This document shows positions 11,944-23,681 of a DNA stretch of 64,000 bases, piece by piece. The stretch is from positions 10,602,001-10,666,000 of the forward strand of contig CAJFCV020000006.1 of NCBI GenBank assembly GCA_904066235.2, in the 5' to 3' direction. How positions within the stretch are numbered: position 1 is the stretch's first letter; each line of letters opens with the position of its first letter. The position numbers and the translations under genes were made by a program. Under the pieces are notes generated by a model. That model made no database searches and had not been told where the DNA came from. It saw only the letters and a program-made list of their open reading frames with translations. The DNA comes from Bursaphelenchus xylophilus. Taxonomy: Eukaryota > Nematoda > Chromadorea > Rhabditida > Aphelenchoididae.

Positions 11944-14150
11944 TCTCTGTGAGGTTTGTTGCAGTCGAAGAGGTGCCCAAAATGAAGTGGCCTCTCTGAC
12001 TGAAGAAACCATCCTTTTGAAAAAAATAAAGAAAATTTTCAAAATTGAAGGTGACATGTTATACGATGAAAAAAATTAAATGAAAACACAGGGTGTTGGG
12101 CCTCTTCGGCCGAGGGGCCTTTTCGGACTTTCGTGAAAATGAAAAAAAGGGACCTCTTTGACCTATTTAGAGGGCTTCTTTGTTTGAACGGCTTCTTCGG
12201 CCGAGAGCTCAATGATGATATTATCTTTGTTCATCCGATTTTCCCCCAAAAAATAAGTGTCTAGGTTGTTACAATGTAAATATCTCAAAATACAGCGCTC
12301 AGATTTCGCTTATTTTGCAGAAACTTTCCGCAAATTTAGCCCCGAGCCGAGAAAGCCAGCCTTCGAAGGGAAAAAGCCGGATTTTACGGGTGAAAAAGCC
12401 AGACGAAAAATGAGAAAGGCTCTTTTGATTAGAGTGTCCTAACAGGGAAAGTGCTCGAAATACGGTCCTCACGAGAACTTGTCAGATTTTGATGAACTGA
12501 AAACAAAAGTTTCCTTGCAATTTCATAGTTTTTGCACCGTGAAATAGGAGATTTTTTCGACTGTCACCATGACTTTTTTTGCACAGTGGACACGCTGAAA
12601 ATTTGTCTGGCGACCTAGGAAAGACTAGGAATTCGGGATTTTTGGGATTTTTAGCTTGCAATTTGAAATTTTTTTGAGATTATTAGTCAGAAAGTCAGCA
12701 AAAATTAGACATTTTTTGTGATTTCATGCTTGAAAAGTTTTGTATTTATGTTGTAGAGGCCTCTAGAGGGTGATGTTTGGACAAAAAACTCATTCTTAGC
12801 TGTCTCTGCAAAGCGCGAAAAACTTTTTTTTTTTAATATTGCAATTTGTTGTTTTAAATTCTACTCTGCGTATAAAAAATCGAAGGTAAAATAAATAAAT
12901 AGTCGTATTTTACAAAATTTTTACAAACCCTATTTTTCACTCATCTCAAAAAAGTGATTTTTTGAATGACGTCATTATTTCTAAAGAGCTCAAAAATTCG
13001 GGTTGTTGGAATCCGTCCAAGAAGAGCGATTGAGATTTAGAGTAGTTAAATTTAAATTGACTGCGTTTACCGTTTAATTTACGACTCCATTCATCACATT
13101 CTCGCCTTATGGGGCGGCTTTTCGCCAAGCGGCTATTTTTTGGGGAGTTGGCAAAAATTTTTTTTATTGAGGGTTTAGATGTTTGACAATTTATATTTTT
13201 AAAGTAATTGCAAAACAAAAAACATTTTTGTAATAGGAAACTTTGAATATTCAAATTTTTTGGAATTTTGATAAATTTTTTATATTTTTTTTGAATATTC
13301 AAATTTTGATTCGGGATTTTGATAGTATTTTTTGAAATCTTTGAATTTCTAAGTTAAAAAACGCATATTCAAATGTTTTATTCAAAATCAAAAAAAATGA
13401 ATATTCAAATTTTGAAATTTTTTATTTGATTATTAAAATTTTTGATTCTGAATTTGGAATCTCTAAAATCTAGAATTTGTATAAAAATAATAAATATTCA
13501 AATTTTTATTAAAAGCCAAAAAATTTTTTGAATATTTATGAATTAAAATTTTCAATTTTAGTCATCCACAAACCGTCTGGAACCTCATAAACTTGTTTGT
13601 TACAACTTTAAATTTCCTTAAAAAGTAAAAGCCGGCCGTTGTTTCGTGGTCAGTTAATTTCATTTTCCCGCAAAAACAGGGTCCTAAAGTCATCAACGGA
13701 GGCGGTATATAGCCTCGAAAATAGATGGGGGGGCAAATGTTTTTGCAACAAACTTTTGAATTTTTGAATAAACCGTAAACTTTGTTTTTATTTTTGATTT
13801 CTTGACAAGGAAGTCTTTCAGGTGGGATACTCAGATTTTCTTAAAATTCATGCATGTTCTAAACTAGCCACACGTGTTCAATTAGTGTTTTCATAAAGTG
13901 CATGGACGTTTTCTCGCTGCCGCACAGTGCACTTTGAATTTTTTTACGCCTGTCCCACGCACAGTGCAGTGCATTTTTTAGAACCAAAACGAGCGTGGAA
14001 CGCACGGTGCAAAAAATCTTTGATTTTTGTTGTGTGCGACAAATGTCTATGCACTTTATGAAAGTGCTACTAGGCGGGCCAAAAAGGTCTTGAAAATTTC
14101 TCGAGATTTTTGCTTTAAATCGTTGATCGTCCCTATAAAAAGAAATGGCC
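11944..14150. other. AT-rich intergenic DNA without a gene
   Basis: Nothing coding is supported. 13230-13560 contains repeated TGAATATTCAAATTTTT palindromic words, also seen in introns near 2400, 2525, 8790 and 48535. A few GCAC-N-GTGC copies occur at 13922, 13959 and 14001. Confidence 0.5.
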
Positions 14151-14221
14151 ATTTTTTGTCAAAAACGACACTTTTCGCGACATTTTCTACCATTTTGCAT
14201 AAAGTGCACGGACATTCGTCG

Positions 14222-15150
14222 CGGTCCGCACCGTGCACAAAAAAATCCATCTTGCACCGTGCACTTCATTTTTTTCGATTTTGCACCGTGCATTTCATTT
14301 TTTTTTCCGACTTGCACTGTGCAGTTCACTTTTTTCGTTTTTGCACCGTGCATTTCAGCTTTTTTTTTTTTGACTTGCACTGTGCAGTTCACCTTTTTCG
14401 TTTTTGCACCGTGCATTTCATTTTTTTTGACTTTGCACCGTGCATTTCATTTTTTTGATCTTGCACCGTGCAATTTACCTTTTTTTACTTTGCACCGGGC
14501 ATTTTATCTTTTTTTCGACTTTGCACCGTGCATTTCACTTTTTTTTACTTTGCACCGTGCATTTCATTTTTTTTTTTGACTTTGCACCGTGCATTTCATT
14601 TTTTTGATCTTGCACCGTGCATTTCATCTTTTTTTCGGTTTTGCACAGTGCATTTCATTTTTTTTATCTTGCACCGTGCATTTCATTTTTTTTGACTTTG
14701 CACCGTGCATTTCATTTTTTTGATCTTGCACCGTGCAATTTACCTTTTCCGATTTGCACCGTGCAATTCACTTTTTTTACTTTGCACCGGGCATTTTATC
14801 TTTTTTTCGACTTTGCACCGTGCATTTCACTTTTTTATACTTTGCACCGTGCATTTCATTTTTTTGATCTTGCACCGTGCAGTTTACCTTTTCCGATTTT
14901 GCACCGTGCATTTCATCTTTTTTTGACTTTGCACCGTGCATTTCATTTTTTTTTTTGATTTTGCACCGTGCATTTCATTTTTTTTTTTTTTTTGATTTTG
15001 CACCGTGCAGTTTACCTTTTTTGATTTTGCACAGTGCATTTCATTTTTTTTTTGATCTTGCACCGTGCATTTCATCTTTTTTTCGGTTTTGCACAGTGCA
15101 TTGCATTTTTTTTTATCTTGCACCGTGCAATTCACCTTTTTTGAGTTTGC
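14222..15150 (+). repeat. Regular GCACCGTGC array, period about 29 bp
   Basis: About thirty units of the form TTGCACCGTGCATTTCATTTTTTTGAC, nearly all in the same orientation and spaced 28-31 bp. Central base C dominates here, whereas T/A dominates in the GPCR-intron and flp-18 arrays. A few units have CAGTG or CTGTG centres. Subfamilies (CATTTCATTTTT, CAATTTACCTTT, CAGTTTACC) alternate in a higher-order pattern of about 240-300 bp (14430-14700 resembles 14690-14880). Confidence 0.9.
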
Positions 15151-16890
15151 ATGGTGCGAGTATCGCCGCGACATAAGCTTTCTTCAACTTCGCCGCCGCG
15201 GTTTGGCCCAAAAATTTGCACAGTGCAAACGGCTTTTTTTGATCGCTGCACTGTGCAAAAAGAAAAAAAATAAAAATGCACTGTGCATTGGCGACAAGCG
15301 TGGAAAAACGTTCCAAAGGCACCGTGCAAAATCGAAAAAAAACTTCCTAAATGTCCATGCACTTTACGAAAGAAATAATATACGGAATATACTCGACGTG
15401 CATGCGAAATTTGAAGAAGATATACATAATTGATTTGAGAGCCTTTCACAGAAAAGTTCAAAAAATTAAATTTTGAAAATTTTTTTCTAAAAAAACAGCA
15501 AAATTGTTTATCTTCCACCCTCTCATTTTTCCGCAAATTTTCTAAAAATTCGTTTGTTACGCATCTCTGAACCCTAAACCATCAGGTTTAACATAATTTC
15601 CCCGCATTTTTTTTGTTTTCCAACACTTTTTTTAACAAATTTACAGTCTATACTCTAATAGCTAATAGATAACGTTATTTCCTCAAAGTTTTTTACGTCA
15701 AAGTTTTGTCTGAGTTTTTCAAATTTTTTGGCTTTTTTTTTGTCATGGATAATATAATATTTGCTCAAAATTCACCCCCAAATTTTTCAATTGCGTATAT
15801 TCTGAATATATGCTTTGTAACTTTTTTAATTTCCTCTAATTTGAAGCGTGAAATTGGTCGTAAATTTTTCCGGGTTATCCAAAAACAAATAACATCAGAA
15901 ATTTGATGGACAACATCATTACCGCTGATTGCCTGCGGCGAAATTCATGAATTTTTGAGCGCACTCGTGCCTATGATTTTGTTGACTTATCAAAATTTCA
16001 ATTTCCGAAATTTTGTTGCCAAAATTTTTTTGAATTTTTTATTTCCCGCCTTTTTTGGCATTGTGTTTTAAGGCGAATTTTGGACAAAATTCATAGTAAA
16101 AATTGCTATTTTTGCGTTCCCAAGGATATTTATGGCCTCAGCCAAAATTTATGGTTTCAAAAATTTGAATTTTTACTTCCCGCGTTTTTTGGCATTTCGT
16201 TTTAAGGCTATTTTTAGGTAGAATTCGAGATAGAAACGTTAATTTTAATGTGTAGAAGGCCGATTTTGACGTATTACGACGTAAAAATTTTAGTTTTTGC
16301 TTTCCCGCCGTTTTTGGCATTCTGTTTCAAGTTGTCATTTTGATATTTAGTCGTATTTTAGCAGTAAAAAATATTTTTTACCTTTTTCTATTTCCAGCCA
16401 AAAATTTGCAAAATAATTGAGTCCATCAAAAAATTTGTTTTTTGGTTTTTTGCGCCCTCTTGTGTCCAATGAGCTCACAAGATACAAGGTTACGTCGCCG
16501 CACGGATATTTTTATCGCCCGTAAATTGCGGCCGTAAAATGTTTTTTGCACCTTTTTCATTTCCCTAATTTTCGCGCAAACTTTTTTTTTTTAATTTTCA
16601 TAAATTTTTGAGCAATTCGCTCGAAAAGCCCCGAGGGCAAGAGATTTGCAACCCCCAGGAAATTAATGAATTGAAGGGTATTTTTGGGATTTTTTGGGAG
16701 CTTCTACAGTAATATTATTTTGGCATGACGAGGAACAATTTAATTACGAAAAGATGGTAATTTGAGTTTGAAAAAGAGAAAAAATGTCATATGGTATGTG
16801 CGCTGAATGTGAAATGAGTGAAGAAATTTGCGGAGAAACTGCTAATTTGGAGGGGGAGGCTGTGAAAAGTTTTGCAGAAAAAATGAGAGG
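15151..16890. other. Intergenic, repeats only
   Basis: No gene supported. A few GCAC-N-GTGC copies occur at 15218-15320. Three copies of CCCGCC(N)TTTTTTGGCATT(N)TGTTT at about 16046, 16178 and 16304 are spaced roughly 130 bp. The third reads GGCATTCTGTTTCAAG and contains CTGTTTCA. Confidence 0.5.
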
Positions 16891-17117
16891 AGGGGAGGAA
16901 CAGTTGACTCAAATGGCCGAGGAGACACTTGACGCAAACTTTTTTTTGATCTTTTGTACAAGAAAATAAATAAAAAATAAAAAAACCACATATATAGGGG
17001 AGGAACAGTTGACTCAAATGGCCAGTTGACTCAAATGGCCGAGGAGACACTTGACACAAACTGTTTTTTGATTTTTTGTACAAGAAAATAAATAAAAAAT
17101 AAAAATAACCACATATA
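16891..17117 (+). repeat. Two-unit direct tandem repeat (about 115 bp)
   Basis: The block GGGGAGGAACAGTTGACTCAAATGGCC...GAGGAGACACTTGAC...TTTGTACAAGAAAATAAATAAAAAATAAAAA..CCACATATAT occurs at about 16891-16996 and again at 16998-17117. The second copy contains a small internal duplication of AGTTGACTCAAATGGCC. The units differ at only a few positions, so the duplication is recent. Confidence 0.8.
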
Positions 17118-17118
17118 T

Positions 17119-17252
17119 CTGTCTGTCGGGAAAATAATGTGGATTTATCTCCCTGGAATCGCCCATCATTGCCTTGCCACGGCTGGGGAAAAAGGCATGA
17201 TGAGCCAAGACAGTTTGCTGCGATGAATCCACATTATTTTCCCAACAGAGTG
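17119..17252. mobile_element. MITE with CTGT.GGGAAAATAATGTGGAT ends
   Basis: Terminal inverted repeats CTGTCGGGAAAATAATGTGGATT and AATCCACATTATTTTCCCAACAG enclose about 90 bp. The same TIR family bounds 18791-18923, and one-sided relatives occur at about 18275 and 43258-43405. No coding capacity. Confidence 0.75.
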
Positions 17253-17366
17253 ATAGTTGTGTTTTTCGAACATATTTTCTTGAATTTTACACACACTTTG
17301 CCCGTATAAAGGGGGAAAATCAGTCCTCTATTTCACAGTTTAGTGAATATTTTGATAAAATAATTA

Positions 17367-17817
17367 ACAGGGGAAGTACTCCAAGTGCGACGCTCAGATT
17401 TTCTTTAAATTTTGCACACACGTCGGGTATGGACTAAATATCAATACCTGAAAGTTTTAGCTCGCGCTTTGCGGGCGCCGCCGAGATATCGAACGATTTT
17501 TGCCGCCGAGAGAGCACGCTAAACGTGGAGAGCGGTCAGAGAGAAAAGCGCTTTTTGGCCATAACTTTGGCAGTTTCGTGCGGAAAATTTTGATTTTTTT
17601 TAGAAACATTACTCTTTACGGTAGAAATAGGCATGAAACTTTTCGTGCCAAAATTCGGCAAAAAGTCCGAAATTTTGGCCGACTTTCGATCTAAAAATCT
17701 CGGTTGTTTCTGCAAAGCGCGAGCTAGGATTCTCGCATATATCTTAGAAAAAATCGTTCTAAATTTGTGCCAAGTTTCATCAAAATCTGAGCGTCGCACT
17801 TGGAGTACTTCCCCTGT
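17367..17817. mobile_element. Foldback DNA element, ACAGGGGAAGTACTCCAAG family, copy A
   Basis: The ends form an inverted repeat of about 35 bp, ACAGGGGAAGTACTCCAAGTG...CACTTGGAGTACTTCCCCTGT. The interior is about 380 bp with no transposase, so it is non-autonomous. Copy B at 20524-20974 is in the opposite orientation. Copy C at 23682 was split by the Polinton. Decayed relatives are at 11.35, 21.6, 22.5, 51.4, 52.0 and 53.5 kb. Confidence 0.85.
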
Positions 17818-18349
17818 AAATTTGTGTCAAGTTTCATCCATGTTTTAGTCTCGCACTTGAAGCACTTTCCCTGTATGCAAATTAAATTTTCAGTAGCGTT
17901 TTTGGCCTACATTCGTTTCTCCCCAGAACTACTCAATTTGAAAACATATTGTGTTCCTTTTTTTGTTCTATCGTCATCAAGGGCTCAATAAAAATTCCCC
18001 AATGACCCAAAATTCTCTAATCCGAATGGGATCCGGGAGGATTAAGCTCCAAGGATAAAAATAAAAAAAAATAAAAATGAGGGTTTAACCGAATTCCATG
18101 ATGTTTGTCGGTATTTTCTGGGGATTTGGGATTTTTTGGAATTATCCTTTATTTATTTTTTTCGAATTTTGTAGAGCGATTAGTGATGGTTTTTTGGAAG
18201 GGATTTGTGGGTCAAATATTTCGCTTTGAGTTTATTTTTTTGTCTCAAAAAAATGGAAAATAAATTGTTTATCAGTATGTCGGGAAAATAACGAGTACTC
18301 TGACCCATTCAAACTCGTTTAAAACTAAAAAAATTTTGGTAAAATACGA

Positions 18350-18701
18350 TGTCACGACTTCGCGTGCGAATTTGCATATTCCCACGGAATGACCGACAAA
18401 TTGGTATAAAAAGAAGAGAAATCGCCCAATCATTATTATATTGTGTTTTGTCTTTTCCCGCTTATGCGGTTGTGTCCAATAAAGTCTACTGTATTTACTA
18501 TTTGTCTATGGTCTCTTGTGTTGGTGGAGTCAAGCATTGTGAGTTCATTTGTGAAGTGGTTTCATTAGTATTGTTGGTCGTTTGCCATAGTACTGTTAGT
18601 CGTTTGTCATCGTTGTTTGTATAGTATTATTTGGGCTTGGGATCAGAAATAGCAACTAGAATAGGGACCCTTATACACGCGCTCTCACTGAACTCGTGAC
18701 A
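18350..18701 (+). mobile_element. Solo LTR (352 bp)
   Basis: The segment begins TGTCACGAC and ends CTCGTGACA, giving the TG..CA ends and short inverted termini typical of LTRs. It is flanked by an identical 4-bp duplication, ACGA (18346-18349 and 18702-18705). Inside are a TATAAAAAG box (18415) and an AATAAAG signal (18478) in the order expected of U3-R-U5. No internal retroelement coding is present, so it is most likely left by LTR-LTR recombination. A TGTCACGAC start is seen in BEL/Pao-type LTRs, but the class cannot be fixed without the internal region. Confidence 0.7.
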
Positions 18702-18790
18702 ACGAATAAGCGTTTATCTGTATGAATTTCTATCAACAAAAAATTGTATGTTACCTTGTTAAAAAAAAGTTTGTAAATTCACTTATAATT

Positions 18791-18923
18791 AATCTGCCGG
18801 GAAAATAATGAGCACTCTGTTGCATCGGAACTTTCATCGCCGCCGTGTGTCGTGGCAAAATCAATTTTTTTTTTCCAGTTCAGCGACGCCATATTGTGCT
18901 CATTATTTTCCCGACAGACTGAT
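18791..18923. mobile_element. MITE, second copy of the GGGAAAATAATG family
   Basis: CTGCCGGGAAAATAATGAGCAC and GTGCTCATTATTTTCCCGACAG form the ends of a 133-bp element like that at 17119-17252, but the subterminal sequence differs (GAGCAC for GTGGAT). Confidence 0.75.
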
Positions 18924-19338
18924 TATAAAATTTATTTATTTTTTGATAAAATAATTTTGATATTTTTTCCGAAAAAACACGGAAGAGATCGTATTTTACA
19001 ATGATTTTTAATTTTTTTATTCCCTTTTTATTTTATTTTTTTTTATTTAATTTATTTTTTTTAAATATTTTTTTCGATTTTTTGCCTTTTCTGAATTTCT
19101 ACATATTTCTGCTTTCAATTTTCAGGCGTAGCCGAGATATTCAACCATCTTTTTTTTGGGGTCTTGAATGACCGCATAATTAAACTCTGTTGAACGGATT
19201 TACTGAGTAAAGAACGCGAGGAATTGCCTGAGGGGAAGTTCGGATGTAACATTCGACGTCGTTGTTTGTGGGGGAACGGGTTCAATTACTATGTTTGCTA
19301 ACATAAAGCTGTTTGAAGAACCTTTTGCACGACAAATA
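18924..19338. other. AT-rich spacer, nothing seen
   Basis: T/A-rich sequence with one CGTATTTTAC word (18989) and no supportable gene. Confidence 0.5.
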
Positions 19339-19690
19339 CAGGGTGGGGCATCTTTGTGGCCCGATTTGAATTGGCTATAACTTCTTTAGTTTTTGGCCAA
19401 ATCTTAAAATTCTTTTTTTCCCTGAATCCTCAGACAACCCCATTTTGTTTGATAGCAAATATGTTACACATAGGTAAGTGTCATCTACAGTTATTGGATT
19501 TATTCTTGGAGTTAATTTTTTTGGTCGTTTTTCGGTTGAAGCTTTTTCTTCCACACCGACTCCATTTTCGGGCACACCGAAAAAACAGCGGTTGCCTGAG
19601 GATTCAGGGGAAAAAAGAATTTTAAGATTTGGCTTAAAACTAAAGAAGCTATAGCCAATTCAAATCGGGCCACAAAGATGCCCCATCCTG
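19339..19690. mobile_element. Long-TIR MITE flanked by TA
   Basis: Inverted repeats of at least 60 bp (CAGGGTGGGGCATCTTTGTGG ... CCACAAAGATGCCCCATCCTG) extend through GCCCGATTTGAATTGGCTATA and on. The element is bounded by TA on both sides, as for Tc1/mariner-type insertion. It carries no transposase; the apparent ORFs on both strands arise from the inverted repeat. Confidence 0.75.
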
Positions 19691-19692
19691 TA

Positions 19693-20523
19693 AAAAGAAA
19701 TGTTTTGGGAGTATCGATTTTTCTGCACATATTAGCATTTTCATAAAGTCCGTGGACATTTGCAATGTGCATTTTGCCTTCTTCTCACGATTTGCGTCGC
19801 AGCGATTTTGTTTGAGAAATCAAATGCCCTGCGAGTTGACGTTTTCTTCTCGCACTGACGAAAAGTCCATGCACTTTATAAAAACCCTAAAACCGCGTGT
19901 TTTGCAAGCGAAAATTTTTGAATGTCACTTTGTGCGCATCACGCTTCATTTGGAAAAAAAACGAAACATTTTCCAACTTCAGAATGACAAATTTTATTTT
20001 CTCCCCCCTTTTCTCTTCTCATTGCGTACTAGTTACATTTAAGTGGTAATTGACATGCGGAACAAGTTACAGCGTTAAAATTACCGCCGGAAAAGCCCCC
20101 GGAAACGTTTCTGGGAATATCAATTCGGTGGACCCTTGACCTCGCCTCTGTTTATTGCTATTTTTACCTCGCGGTGTAATGAAATGCCTTCGGCCAGATG
20201 TCTGTCAATTGGCCGAGAATTTGCGAGCAAGTGCGGAGGGAAAATTAAAAGTGCTCCAAGTGCGAAAATCCGTATTAATTTTCGGAAACATACGGGAGCA
20301 ACTGTAGCTAGAGGACGGGGCATAGCTAGGGGAGGCCATGATCGCAACGGAAAATTGGGACGGAGGAGCAAGGTAAAACTTTTTACATAGTCACCCACAG
20401 CCTACCTACCCCCCTCAGAATTCTTTTCCAGTTACGCCTCTGGCTGAAGAACCGGGCTTTTGGCATTTCCGGCGGTCCGACCAGGCCCCTGAAAAGCTCC
20501 CAATCAGCCCGGCCCTGCTACTA
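19693..20523. other. Intergenic, nothing supported
   Basis: Small ORFs on both strands (for example 20136-20390) lack splice or motif support. An inverted pair of short words (CATAAAGTCCGTGGACATT near 19743 and AAAGTCCATGCACTTTATA near 19862) suggests another degraded foldback. Confidence 0.4.
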
Positions 20524-20974
20524 ACAGGGGAAGTACTCCAAGTGCGACGCTCAGATTTTGATGAAACTTGGCACAAATTTAGAATAATTTTTTCTAAGAT
20601 ATATGCGAGAATTCTAGCTCGCGCTTTGCAGAAACAACCGCGATTTTTAGATCGAAAGTCGGCCAAAATTTAGGACTTTTTGCCGAATTTCGGCTCGAAA
20701 AGTTTCATGCCTATTTTAACCGTAAAGGATAATGTTTCTACAAAAAATAAAAAATTTCCGCTCGAAACTGCCAAAGTTATGGCCAAAAACGTGTTTTCTC
20801 TCTGACCGCTCTCCACGTTTAGCGTGCTCTCCCGGCGGCAAAAATCGTTCGATATCTTGGCGGCGCCGGCAAAGCGCGACCTAAAACTTTCAGGAATTGA
20901 TATTTAGTCCATACCCGACGTGTGTGCAAAATTTAAAGAGAATCTGAGCGTCGCACTTGGAGTACTTCCCTTGT
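20524..20974. mobile_element. Foldback DNA element, copy B
   Basis: Same family as 17367-17817 but inverted. Ends are ACAGGGGAAGTACTCCAAG and CTTGGAGTACTTCCCTTGT. Over most of its length it matches the reverse complement of copy A with scattered differences. Confidence 0.85.
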
Positions 20975-22519
20975 CAGTAAAAAATTCTAAAATGATTGGA
21001 ATTTTTCTTTATTTTTATTTTTACTTTTATTTTTTATTTCTGTTTTAATTTCACAACATTTTGAAACTCTCTATCTTTTTTTGTTTTTTATTTTCGACCA
21101 TGAATGTTGTCGAAACTACTTTCCAAATCACCGTCCTAATCCAATCTTGTCAGTGATGCCATTCCACCCCGAAACCCCGACTACCGTGCCCGCAGGGCGC
21201 CCTTTTCGAATTGGATTGGAATTAATCAACTTTGGGGGCCGGCGAAGAGGATCCCCTAATGCACAGGAAATGTGTGCTAAAATAGGGACCGGTTGCGCAA
21301 CGGAAACCCACGGCTTTTATGGGAGTGAACGAACTGGCGAATTGCCACAGAAAAAGCAATTGCGACTTGTAGAGTAGTACATGAGGAGGGCTAAAATTAG
21401 ATGGAGTAGGTTTTGAGTGTGAGATTTTTGATTTTGAAAAAATTTCTGATTTGTAAAAAATCAAAAAAATATATATTTTTTTACAAAAAAAACTTTTGCA
21501 CCGTGCAATAAAAATATTCAGAATCCTTGAGAAAAACTTATGAAAGATTTTTGACTTACGGGTTACGGAAAAAATTGAAACTTTTAGTAAAATTTTGAAA
21601 AAAAAGCAAAAATTTTTTTGCGATTTTAAATTAAAATCACAGTTTGTTGCAGATGGTCAGTAAAAAATCTTGACAAAAAATCAACTTTTTCCATGCGAAA
21701 TTCAAAGAGATACGGCCAAAAAACTAACTTTTCTCTGACCGCTCTCCTCATTTTTAGTACTCTCCCGGCGGCGAAGCTTGATAGCTCAACTCTCGCTAGG
21801 AAGTATAAGCTATCATTTTCAGGGATTGATAAGTTGTCTATAAAGATTGAAAAACGAAAATTTGACGACAATCCGAGCTTTCCGCCTCGGGCAATTTGAA
21901 TTTTAACAATAAATTTTCAATTTTTTCAATTTTTTGACTTTTTTTCGATTTTTTCTGCCCGAAAATTAGTAAAAATCTGATTTGTGATATCTTATAGTAA
22001 AATTACAATGTCTGTTATACAATATTTACCTTGAATATTGTCATATTTCGTCTACAGAACCTTGCAATTTCCCCATTTCCACTTCCTTTACACTTCAATT
22101 GCAATTATCCCCATTTTTTCAACTTTTGTCTTTATCAACTATTACCTTCCAAAAGTATCCTCAGAACCCACTTCTTGACATTGTAATTTTCATTTCCGAG
22201 TAGTCAGCATACGCATGCGCCCTTAATTAACAGTGTAATTGGTCTGAAAAAACCCCTCGGTTTTTGAATTTTTTTGCAAATTCCGGAAAACCCCTGAGGG
22301 CACGCAAAATCATAACCGTAAAAAATCCCAAAATATGGTCGGATGTTAATTTTTGAACACTTTTTTTCCAATTTTAAACTATTTTTTGGCACTTTTTGGG
22401 CTAAATTTATATGTTGGTGTCATGTGCAAGGTTTTTATTACCTTTTTTGACTTTTTTTCTTGTTTTTAAATGTCGAACGTTATATTTAATGGGCTGATAT
22501 CATATTATTACTTTTGCAG
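20975..22519. other. Intergenic; decayed foldback fragments
   Basis: No gene seen. 21620-21880 resembles the interior of the copy A/B family (CTCTGACCGCTCTCC, CTCTCCCGGCGGC, TTTTCAGGGATTGATAAG). The rest is AT-rich. Confidence 0.45.
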
Positions 22520-23110
22520 TTTTTGCTTTTTCAATCTTTATGAAATTTGGCATGAACTTAGAATAGGATTTTTTAAGGCGTATTTGAAATTTTTTCCTTG
22601 CGATTTTTACATATCGCAAGGTTATGCTTTGCGAAAAAGTTAAAACTCTTTTTAAAGTTGATATTTTTAGGTCGGAATTTTAAAAACTCAAAAAAAAATT
22701 TTTATTTTGGCCGAATTTTTTAGGTTTGTTAGAAAACATATGTATTATTTTGCCATCACAAAATCTTTTTTTTTTACCAAAACTTGCGTAGTTATAGAGA
22801 ACAAAAAATTGTTGTCTGACGGTCTCCTCATTTTGTGCGCTCCAAAATGACCGTTGAAGAAGTAATGTTTCCATACAAAAATCACTTTTTTCTAATAGTA
22901 TGAAAATCCCAAAGGCTTGGCCAAGAAGTGTCTTCTCTCTTGTCGCTCTCCCCGTTTGGCGACAGCTTTCGGCAGCAAACAATTATTATATATATTGAAT
23001 ATCTGGTCTCCTCCTCCAAAGCGCGAGTTAAAATTTCTTGGAATTAGCATGTGGTCTATGCCCAAGGTGTGTACAAAATGTAAAGAAAATTTGGTCGCCA
23101 CTTCCCGCTA
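22520..23110. repeat. Decayed relative(s) of the copy A/B foldback family
   Basis: Segments such as ATGAAATTTGGCATGAACTTAGAATAG, CTTGTCGCTCTCCCCGTTTGGCGACA and GGAATTAGCATGTGGTCTATGCC follow the order seen in copies A and B at low identity, with a second overlapping fragment. No intact ends. Confidence 0.55.
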
Positions 23111-23122
23111 AAACATTGTGAT

Positions 23123-23409
23123 CATATAACCCAGGTGATTTATAATATATCTGGCGGCAAGGTCGGTATGCAGATGATTTTTTACACCCACTTGGCAAAA
23201 CAATTTTCTAAGTTTCAGCGGTTTCGGCCCGAAAATAATCCTTCAAGACTTTGGGAAGACATAAAAAGGTCAATTCAAGATTTTGTTTGAAATTCGGTCG
23301 GTTGAAAATAGCGGATCTCAGCTCCAGAAAAATTTATTTTTGCTAAATAGGCGTAAAAATTCATCGGCATACCTACCTTGCGCCAGATATAAATCACCTT
23401 GGTTATATG
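23123..23409. mobile_element. Foldback MITE, CATATAACC.AGGTGATTTATA ends
   Basis: Inverted repeats of about 60 bp: CATATAACCCAGGTGATTTAT and ATAAATCACCTTGGTTATATG, continuing through TCTGGCG.CAAGGT.GGTATGC. The centre is about 160 bp of unrelated sequence. No other copy is seen in the window. Confidence 0.65.
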
Positions 23410-23681
23410 CCAGTTTATGCAAACTACTTCCAAGAAGTGCAAATAAATAATAATCAAATATAACTTGGAACAGACGGCTCTTTCATGCGCCGGAAAACCG
23501 TTACTTCGTCGCGAAATTTGCTTTTTCCGGAGAATCTTCTTTATTTGCATAAATGTCTCAAAATTTTTGACCAAACATCATGTATTTTTTAGCAATGAAT
23601 TTTTTTTGTTTTCTCTAAAGCGCAGGCTAGAAATCTTGCATAAACCTTATTGTTAGAAAAAATTGTTCTAAATCTGTGCTA

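Noticed and set aside
14222..15150. CRISPR-like appearance of the 29-bp array
   Set aside because: The genome is eukaryotic, the units lack unique spacers and the repeat is only a 9-13-bp palindrome with T-rich linkers. It is a satellite-type array.
19356..19772. ORFs on both strands at 19.4-19.7 kb
   Set aside because: They read the two arms of one TA-flanked MITE.
20120..20398. Overlapping sense and antisense ORFs near 20.2 kb
   Set aside because: Open on both strands in the same interval with no features on either; likely chance in a GC-richer patch.
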